64,000 nucleotides of DNA from Seiridium cupressi (lineage: Eukaryota > Ascomycota > Sordariomycetes > Amphisphaeriales > Sporocadaceae). The notes below the pieces were generated by a model. That model saw only the letters and a program-made list of their open reading frames with translations, made no database searches and was not told the origin of the DNA. The DNA lies in contig JARVKI010000090.1 of NCBI GenBank assembly GCA_036674765.1, forward strand, positions 1-64,000, written 5' to 3'. The position numbers and the translations under genes were made by a program. Positions 56,885-64,000 of the stretch are shown here, piece after piece (positions within the stretch are counted from its first letter, which is position 1; each line of letters starts with the position of its first letter).

Positions 56885-58690
56885 TTAAGTAATTTTCTCG
56901 AGGTGGATCTTTAGGCCGTTTGGCCTGAGAGTAAGCGCGGGATTCTCGACTGTGAATGATCCCTCAACGCCGAGGAAACGATAGTGCCGCACGATGTCAA
57001 AGAGCATCATCTTCAGCTCTAGCTGAGCGAAGGCCTTCCCTATGCAGATACGGGGGCCGTTGGAGAAGACATTATTCGACCACACGGCTAGTTGCTCGTT
57101 GGTTGCCTTGTCCCAGCGGTCAGGCCGGACCTTCCGCGCATCATCGCCCCAAATCAATGGGTTCATCGACGTGACAGCTGGAGCCATATCAAGAGATGAG
57201 CCCTCAGGAATGAACACTCCTTGGATTGTAAGATCTTTGATGGCTTGTCGGTGCATAGTTGTGCCTAAATAAGTAGGATATGTTAGCGCTTTATGGTTCG
57301 GCACCTAGGAGTCTCGAGTGATATACCTGGTGGGTACATGCGGAGCGACTCGCGAAAGAAGTTGTCCAAGTAAGGGAGTGCTTCAATGTCAGTGGAAGTC
57401 GGTTCAGGGCTGCGCGCGACCAGGTTCTGCACCTCACTACGCAGACGGTCTTGTATATCAGGATGAGTAGCCATGATGTAAGTGCTCCAAGAGGCCATAT
57501 CTGCGGACGAGTCGTGGCCTGCACCCATGAAGACCAGCAGCTGCATTTTCAAGTCAGTATCTACGCCTGTGAGAACGACATGGATAACTAACATGGTCGG
57601 CAATATGCTTGTCGCTTATACCAGCTGCGGCTCCGCCTGGAAGGCTTTCCTCGACCAAGAACGACAACAAGTCACGGGACTGTTTGTCATATTTACCCGC
57701 AGCAATAGCCTCTGAGATCTCTCGACGTCGATCACGTACTAGGCCGATCAATGTTTCGTCCAGCCAATTGATAGCAAACAGAAACTGGCGATTGGCTTTG
57801 AGCGGTAACCATCTTATGGGTATAAACGAGTTAAGAAGTAAAAGGACTTTTCCGGTTGCATCCATGGCAAAAAGATCCTCGTAGGCATCGGCAAAGCTGT
57901 ACTGATCGTTAAGCTTCCCGCTGATTGCACTATTCTTGGTCTGTACCAGGTCCACCCCAAAGATTGCAATGCCGACTGCGTCAAGGGTTGCCTTAGAGTA
58001 AGTATGCGCACAGTCGATGATACCTGTCTTTCCATCGTGGGAAGCAATGGCTTGGTCAAACAAATCATGCATCTCCTTCGCTTTGGCAGCAAATACTGGC
58101 GCCAGCCTTCGTATGTTGGCAGGGGTGAAAACACCAGCAAGCATTTTGCGGTGTTGGCGGTGCTCTCCGAACTCGAGCATGGCTAGACTCTTTTCGCCTG
58201 CAAATTGTTTGATCATCCGCCTGAAGCGATCTGGCTTCTTGAAAGAGTAGCAATTGGCCTGGAGCACTTCGCGGTGAGCACTCGGGCTGTTCACGAGCAG
58301 CATCTCGCCATTGCCAAATGTTAGGTAACGGATGAATGGTGCATCGGGATTTTGTTCCATCCATTTGACGAAAACAGACACTGGCGTGTCAGCCTTGAAG
58401 ATCTTGATAGCTTGACCGACTAAGAATTGGTTGTCCTGCGAAAGGGTTAGCAGGAGTTTTCGCAGTGAGGTAGCGGCAGTGAAGCTACGACTTGCCTGCG
58501 GAGTTGGAAGATGTCGCCAAGGGGAAAAGTGCTTGGGATAAAGATATGTTCGATAGTACTTGATGGCGAAGTAATGCAAAATGAATACAATCAATATGAC
58601 CTGTGAAGTTGCGAAGCTGGTCGTGATCCCAATGCCCCGGGCAGTGGCCACTTCAAGGGTCGCTAGCCCGACACAAGTGAGCACATCCAT
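56885..58690 (-). CDS. cytochrome P450 monooxygenase
   Basis: Four exons, 58496-58690, 57593-58435, 57327-57540 and 56885-57264, give 543 residues. Intron 1 (58436-58495, 60 nt) is GC-AG: GCAAGT donor, GCTAAC branch point, CGCAG acceptor. It is in frame, but removing it restores the usual HLPTPQDNQFLVGQA junction. Introns 2 (52 nt, GTTAGT) and 3 (62 nt, GTATAT, GCTAAC) are ordinary. The N-terminus is a membrane anchor (ILIVFILHYF). Family motifs are the I-helix AGHDS (353-357), ESLR (410-413), VRPDRW, and the heme loop FSNGPRICIG with Cys491. It is an ER-bound class II enzyme needing P450 reductase; the substrate is unknown. Its neighbours toward 63 kb are a SAT4-type membrane protein and an NmrA-type protein, which often occur near secondary-metabolism genes. 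Intact. Confidence 0.93.
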
Positions 58691-60234
58691 ATTCGTTTAC
58701 ATAAGGTGGTGTAACCTTCGGCCACGTAATATTCATAACAGGTCGGTCAATGGTGAAGCTATGAGTCGAGGAAGGAGACTTGGGTCACGAAACAGAAGCA
58801 AAGGGGTGGGAGATGGACCTTTCGCACAACCCCAGGATAATGGATCGAGTCCAGGGTCTTGCGCTAGCTCACGGTAGTATCTCTCAGTCAGGTATCGCGC
58901 AGGTGGAAGTTGTAAAACGGCCAATAGCGGATCACCCGCAATCTAAGGTCAACGCACCTATCAGAAGACTAGTTACCATATCATTGCGCAGCGAAATGGG
59001 TCCAGTTTTCTAGGGGAGGTTCCCCGGCGAGGGGATTAGCGTTCCTTCGCAGCCTTAGACTTGGTTGATGCGTTTGAACCAACGTTAGAGGGTATATGGC
59101 GTTCAACGCTGGTTGGCCTTCCCGACCCAGGACTATGGTAACGGTTGGAAGCGAGCTTATTAGTTAGCACAGCCTTTTGATTTCCAGGTTGATCTTGTGC
59201 ACTAGTGTGGACCCAGGTGAAGGGGCGAGATAGTTCTGCCATGGTGTGCATCAGGCACTTGATCTCGGCGTACATGACTACCTGCTAGGAACATGATTCA
59301 GTTCTATCGCATTGCGGTATCGCGGTTTAGAAGTCCTCGGCCAGCTTAAAGTGTCTATCAGTCGTTGCGATTGACGACTTGGGCCAAGCACTGAGCGATG
59401 CTGCGGGGCACGTATAGTCTGGGAGGCAAAATCACAATTCCCCATCCGTGGCTGGTACTGAGAGCAACGGGGATGTGAAATTCAGCGGTGGCTGAGGACA
59501 GCGAAGCATGGCTGACCAGCATCGGTAGTCGGTCAAAATGGCCTCGGAGCAAAAACAAGCGAGCTTTTCTCATGTCATGGAATTTTGCGCTGTATACAGG
59601 GGCAAAGGCTAGAGGTACGCCGCGATGCGCAAGCAATGCAATAATCGCGTACCTACATGTAGTCGTGCTAGTCTGCTTTATACAGTAGGATCTAATGTAG
59701 GTAATTCGTAATCAACGGCGGCTTGAATATGTGCACACGAGAACAAAAATGTCCTAGCAATGACCAGGACCTTGTCGATGAAGATTTTTGAGTAATGATA
59801 CACCAAGATGGCTGTAACAGTCCATTCTCATGTCCAGCAATGGTGATAGGCCAAGGCTTAGTAAATGTGTGGGCATGTGGATGGACGCTAAGCCGGCTGC
59901 CCCTTGCAAATACAGGGCCTCCTTGGAGCACGTCTCAACGACCGCGAGCCGCCAGCCGCCAGGCCGCATGATGCCCTGGTCGACCCCTGATGGACACCTT
60001 TACCAAGAAGCCCAATCCTGCGGGCAGCTCCAGCGAGCCCCATGCTGTAGACTCGACGGCCACACCACACCTATTAGAGTACATGATGTACTGATCGACG
60101 AGGGCATGGCAGATATTCTTTCACTTGATTCGCCCCCAAGGCTCTTCTACCTCAACTGCAATCTTTTCGGCTTCACACGACACGCTGACAAGATTGGGTG
60201 ATCGATAGAACCTTCACGGCATCGACCGTGCGCC
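58691..60234. other. intergenic between P450 and SAT4 genes
   Basis: 1.5 kb between divergent genes. Apart from the small minus-strand frame at 59036-59242 (separate entry) no gene is supported. Frames 59358-59636 and 59830-60201 have no domain. Confidence 0.5.
59036..59242 (-). pseudogene. possible N-terminal fragment of a fungal transcription-factor-family protein
   Basis: ATG at 59242 opens a 68-codon frame reading MAELSRPFTWVHTS followed by GNQKAVLTNK and a Ser/Arg/Lys-rich end (NASTKSKAAKER). The opening resembles the short conserved N-terminus (F-x-hydrophobic ... K-x-V/L) of many fungal-specific regulatory proteins with a C-terminal transcription-factor domain. The frame stops at 59036, and no downstream exon with that domain was found before the P450 gene. 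It is therefore a remnant, or a coincidence. Confidence 0.25.
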
Positions 60235-61569
60235 ATGGGGCTTTACTCTGATCCGCCAACATCAGAGCAATTCGCCGCAGCTCAACGACTTGCAGTGTTG
60301 GCCTACGAACAACCGACTATCGGCCCAGCACAACGGGGAGCCGCCATAGTAGGGATTACCGTTGCCCTGTGGCCGCTGGCATTTATCGTGCTTACGCTGA
60401 GAGTATGGGTGCGAGCTTGGTATATGCGAAGTATCAAAGCGTGGGGATTCGATGACTCGCTTTCCGTGATTGGATTCGTAAGTCTATTTTTCGACTCGAC
60501 ACTTAGAAAGCTGATTTCTTACACGCGAGGATGAGTATAGCTTTTATATACAGCTGCGGCTGCCTTTGCACTTATCGACGTACACTTCGGCCTGGGGATC
60601 ACCGAGGAGACCATTCGTGCTGACGAGCGTATTGAGTTGGATGCTCTGGTCGTTCGGGCAATGGAATACTTCACCTACTGGGAAGTGCTCGTTTTGATAT
60701 CGACTTGTGTCATCAAGGCTGCGATTTCCATGGCACTGATGCGCATCACGACGGAGAGAAAATTCCGGATACCATTGTGGGTAGTTACAACCTCGTCCGG
60801 CTTTGTTGGCTTTGGAGCTCTACTCTCGGTTCTGGTTTCCTGTCGACCTATTCAAGCTGCATGGAACGCGCACCTTGGTCAATGCCTGCCTTCAAGTCTC
60901 GTGGAGAACCTGAGCTATGCACTCTCAGCCATCGCCATCCCGACCGACTTTATTTGTGCCATCATCCCCTACTTCGTCGTCCGGGATTTACAAATGTCTT
61001 ATAGAACGAAGCGCGCCCTGGTGGTCGTAATGGGACTTGGGATTGTGGCTGGCGTGGGAACTGTGGCACGCGTTCCCTATTTCAAGACGTACACAGAGAA
61101 GGATGACAAACTATGTGAGTGCGTGATGGAGAACGTTGGCAGTCAACTGATGCAGAGTCATGCTGACTGGCCGACAGATAGGATCTCCAACCTCATGATC
61201 TGGACCATGCTCGAGAACGGCCTTGGTATAATCGCAGGTTGCTTACCTCCACTGGGAAAGCTGTATGGAGTTATAAGGTCCGGCTCAGGGTATACCGATC
61301 GAAGTGTGCCATCAAAGCCAGTAATCGTTGGAGGGCACACTATAGGTGGCACCCCTTTCACTGGCCCGTCCCAGCAAGAGTTGTTTGCTCCGAAAGACAA
61401 AGGATACAGTACTGCGTTCGCCTCTAGGGGCACAGGCAAGTGGGATCGGTTGGAGGATGAAGAGCTGCCGCCACACACCATCACAGCGGAGACGGTGGTG
61501 CGCATAGAATCCGAGACGGTGAATGATGCCCATGAGCTCTCATTATATCCTAGCCGAGCTGCAAAATAG
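60235..61569 (+). CDS. seven-span fungal rhodopsin-like (SAT4 family) integral membrane protein
   Basis: Three exons, 60235-60477, 60541-61114 and 61178-61569, give 402 residues. Introns of 63 nt each (GTAAGT...GTATAG and GTGAGT, GCTGAC, CCGACAG) are phase-consistent; the second is in frame. The SAT4/PF20684 pattern is clear: FIVLTLRVWVRAW, IKAWGFDDSLSVIG, the FGLG segment after the second span, CVIKAAISMALMRIT, VLVSCRPIQAAWN, IPTDFICAIIPYFVVRDLQM, ALVVVMGLGIVAGVGTVAR, and MLENGLGIIAGCLPPLGKL. A polar cytoplasmic tail of about 115 residues follows. The family is large and mostly of unknown function; some members sit in secondary-metabolite clusters or act as receptor-like proteins. The gene is divergent from the P450 and upstream of the NmrA gene on the same strand (308 bases). 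Intact. Confidence 0.9.
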
Positions 61570-61876
61570 AAAATCACATTAAAGCAATGTTTGAATGATC
61601 ACAGCTTGCCCCATAGAATGCACTGCCAGCATTGACCAAGTCAGAATGCGAAAACCTCCACGAACATGTGGATATTCTGTATGGTCCACACTACATTAGT
61701 TAGGCCCCACGATAGCGGTAGCCGTGAAAAGTCTCCGCCCATTGGACACGAGCCTATTTAGAGGGCCCATTATTACCAAGTCTCCGGTGAATGTGCCCGA
61801 CTATGGTTCTATTTATACAGAGCAGCCATCGTAGCCGCAAGCATGGAATAATCTATAATACACATCATTAAAAATC
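61570..61876 (+). promoter_or_regulatory. promoter region of the NmrA-like gene
   Basis: 307 bases between the membrane-protein stop and the next ATG. An ATTTATA element at 61811-61817 lies 60 bases before the ATG and is a plausible TATA box; ccatcgtagccgcaagc follows. Confidence 0.45.
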
Positions 61877-62785
61877 ATGGCATCTCATACAATTTTGATC
61901 ACTAGCGCTACAGGGCAGCAAGGCACTGCTACTATTGCAGCGCTCTTGAGAGATTATTCGAGCTCGGACGCTTCATCACTACCAGTACCTAAGATCATCG
62001 CGCTCACACGCTCAGCGAAATCCGCCAAAGCAAGCTTACTAAAAGAGAAATTCCCACACATTACTCTATTCGAGGGATCAACAAGCCAACCGCAAGCCGT
62101 CTTCGTTGCTCATCCAGGCATAACCTCCATATTCCTCGTCACTAACCCTCCTGATGAAGAGCCACAGGCGCTACCGCTCATCGATACAGCCATATCTCAT
62201 GGTGTAAAACACATAATCTTCAGCAGTGTCGACCGTGGTGGCGATGAGAAAAGCTGGGAAACCCCTACCACAGTATCCCATTTCGCCAGCAAGCACCACA
62301 TCGAACAGCACCTACGCTCTGCGTCGGAACGAGATGGCAGCCATACGTCTTGGACGATCCTGCGACCAACAGGTTTCATGGATAATTACAAGCCCGGTAC
62401 TTTTGGTAAGCTCATGGCAACACTGTGGGCGACGATGCCGAGCGATCGCAAGATGCAGCTTGTCAGCACCCATGATGTCGGGGTCTTTGCCGCGCAAGCA
62501 TTGATGGACCGCGAGAAGTGGGTGGGGCGGGCGATTGGCCTGGCGGGCGATGAACTGACGTTCGGGGAGGCGAGAGAAATCTTCAAGAGGTCCTTGGGCT
62601 ATGATATGCCTGTCAACTGGACTTGGCTTGGTCGCACCGTGAGGTGGGCTGTCGAGGATGCTGGTCAGAGCATGCAGTGGTTCGAAGACGTCGGGTTCGG
62701 GGTTGATCTCGTGGCCTTGAGAGACGGATATCCACTGCAGACGTTCGAAACGTGGCTGAGAGCGAGTTGGAAAGATACGACCTAG
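61877..62785 (+). CDS. NmrA-like NAD(P)-binding protein
   Basis: Single exon, 302 residues, normal for the family. The N-terminus HTILITSATGQQGTAT carries the GxxGxxG-type dinucleotide loop (TGQQG, residues 12-16) of atypical short-chain dehydrogenases. It is followed by the ALTRS strand that recognises the nucleotide, SIFLVTNPP, and GVKHIIFSSVDRGG, in which the YxxxK catalytic pair of classical SDRs is absent. TILRPTGFMDNY is the family signature before the substrate lobe. NmrA-type proteins act as redox sensors that bind NAD(P) and control transcription factors, or as reductases on isoflavone-like and other small molecules. With a P450 and a SAT4-type protein beside it, either role is possible. 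Intact. Confidence 0.9.
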   Translation: MASHTILITSATGQQGTATIAALLRDYSSSDASSLPVPKIIALTRSAKSAKASLLKEKFPHITLFEGSTSQPQAVFVAHPGITSIFLVTNPPDEEPQALPLIDTAISHGVKHIIFSSVDRGGDEKSWETPTTVSHFASKHHIEQHLRSASERDGSHTSWTILRPTGFMDNYKPGTFGKLMATLWATMPSDRKMQLVSTHDVGVFAAQALMDREKWVGRAIGLAGDELTFGEAREIFKRSLGYDMPVNWTWLGRTVRWAVEDAGQSMQWFEDVGFGVDLVALRDGYPLQTFETWLRASWKDTT

Positions 62786-64000
62786 ATCGCCAGCTGCACC
62801 ATTACCCATGGCCTCGTTAATGCGGATAAGTCGCTACCAAGTTTCCGAACAACTATCTGGAATTGACGAGGACTCGGAGAACAAGTCCAGCAGTGGACTG
62901 TCTAAAGTGATAGCGCTGACCTCCCGATGGAAGATCAATTCGACATGAACACTCAGCTAGACTCGACTTCGCCCATCAACCCGAGGGAAGTACTGCCGCA
63001 TGAGCGACAGAATACTAGTCTCATACAATGACAAGACGACGATATGGACCGATCGATTTAACATGAAACGCAAATGACGATGGGTAGGAATGATCTGGTG
63101 GGAGTCGTGACCAATTACCCACCACGAGGTCGAAGAACTACACTGGAGAGTATGCAGCGACAATGGAGGCAGAAAAGTAGAGGCCAGCGCAGCGTGCTGG
63201 GTTTACCTCACTACGCCACGGTTGTACAATAGCCATAGACAACATTTGGAGGGATACATAATGTGCTAAGTTATTATGAATCTTTGCGCGGGAGTTCCTT
63301 TTCCTTTTCTTCCCCGAGTATTCATCGTGCTTGTTAGTATACCTATTAATATGGCTAAGTCCACCGATGATAACAGTTAGATTCTGTGACTCTAAATACA
63401 ATCAAGTATGTTGGGGCTAATTTGGATGATTTCTTCGATTGAATGAATTAACCTTGCAGAGGCTAACCGACCATTTCATTCAGAAGCCGATTTGAACATG
63501 ACGAAAAGAGTACCATGAGAGTGCCAAAGTAGGAGTGGCGTATCACTTGTATCCCGTGGACCGCGTATTCACGACACGGCTAGTCCACGTCACATACGAG
63601 ATTGATAGTATATACTGCCTCGACCAAGAATCAAAGTTCTCTTAGTGGCCACGAAGGCGTGGTAATACTATCTTCTAGCATGTGCACTTGACTTCTTCCG
63701 GGGCCTTTCGGTACCAGTCACTCGTCTATCACAGGAGAAGGCAGACATGTGGTCCACTCGACCTTGTCGACTTCGACGAACTTGTCACACCCATTGAATC
63801 CGATGAAAAGGCCTAGTTCCAGTACCTTGTGATACCCTAAAGGTACTGCTACGTCCCAGGCCTGCCTAGCTGATTTAATGTTTCAAGGCTTGGTCTTAGA
63901 CGTGGTTGGAGGGATTCCCATCAAACGAGCCTCTTGATTTACCATAATTAGTCTTCTGGATGCGAGCAGCGGTATGTTGACTGGTTCGTCTATGGTCTCA
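62786..64000. other. right edge of the window, no gene recognised
   Basis: 1.2 kb after the NmrA gene. Short frames at 62957-63163 and 63138-63401 (minus) have no domain. A gene could begin beyond the window edge. Confidence 0.55.

Overview
The window looks like a chromosome arm of a filamentous ascomycete (Pezizomycotina). Genes are sparse. Most multi-exon genes have short introns (about 48-135 nt) with GTANGT-type donors, CTAAC/CTGAC branch points and YAG acceptors. The gene content is typical of such fungi: HET domain, fungal rhodopsin-like (SAT4) membrane protein, NmrA-like reductase, BAHD acyltransferase, tyrosinase, cytochrome P450, KP4-like secreted protein, CVNH protein and many secreted Ser/Thr-rich proteins. 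I cannot name the species. No tRNA, rRNA or CRISPR array was recognised.

Layout. 0-11.7 kb: an extremely AT-rich edge (1-339) with a possible LTR remnant, a decayed secreted apple-domain protein (1187-3199, minus), a long empty stretch, a broken secreted mucin-like protein ending in a hevein-type chitin-binding domain (6882-9328), and an intact small secreted protein (11000-11649). 14-23 kb: a metabolic and secreted block with a CE8 pectin methylesterase, a YWTD beta-propeller protein, a 3-hydroxyacyl-CoA dehydrogenase-family enzyme facing a family III CoA-transferase across a 1.5 kb divergent promoter region, and a secreted tyrosinase. 24-31 kb: a possible Cys-rich exon, a frameshifted BAHD acyltransferase, mobile-element-like remnants and a secreted KP4-like protein. 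32-40 kb: a HET-domain protein, a single-pass membrane protein, and a flavin monooxygenase lacking its N-terminal half. 44-50 kb: an RRM+R3H RNA-binding protein with a long pyrimidine-rich leader, a 149 bp Tc1/mariner-type MITE, and a GPI-anchored glycoprotein. 51-64 kb: a decayed DUF3433 protein, an intact CVNH secreted protein, a heavily decayed S9B dipeptidyl-peptidase, a cytochrome P450 with a GC-AG intron, a possible transcription-factor N-terminal remnant, a SAT4-family membrane protein and an NmrA-family protein.

How it fits together. The window mixes intact single-copy genes with at least six broken ones. Several breaks are Trp-to-stop (TGG to TAG/TGA) or Gln-to-stop (CAA/CAG to TAA/TAG) changes, the C-to-T/G-to-A signature expected from repeat-induced point mutation (RIP), although some are indels that RIP does not explain. 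Intact genes lean toward secretion and environmental interaction: wall or pectin degradation, carbohydrate binding, melanin/phenol oxidation, and a toxin-like protein 1.2 kb from a HET gene. The 57-63 kb segment has the content of a small secondary-metabolism island but no backbone synthase is visible, so a cluster is only an inference.
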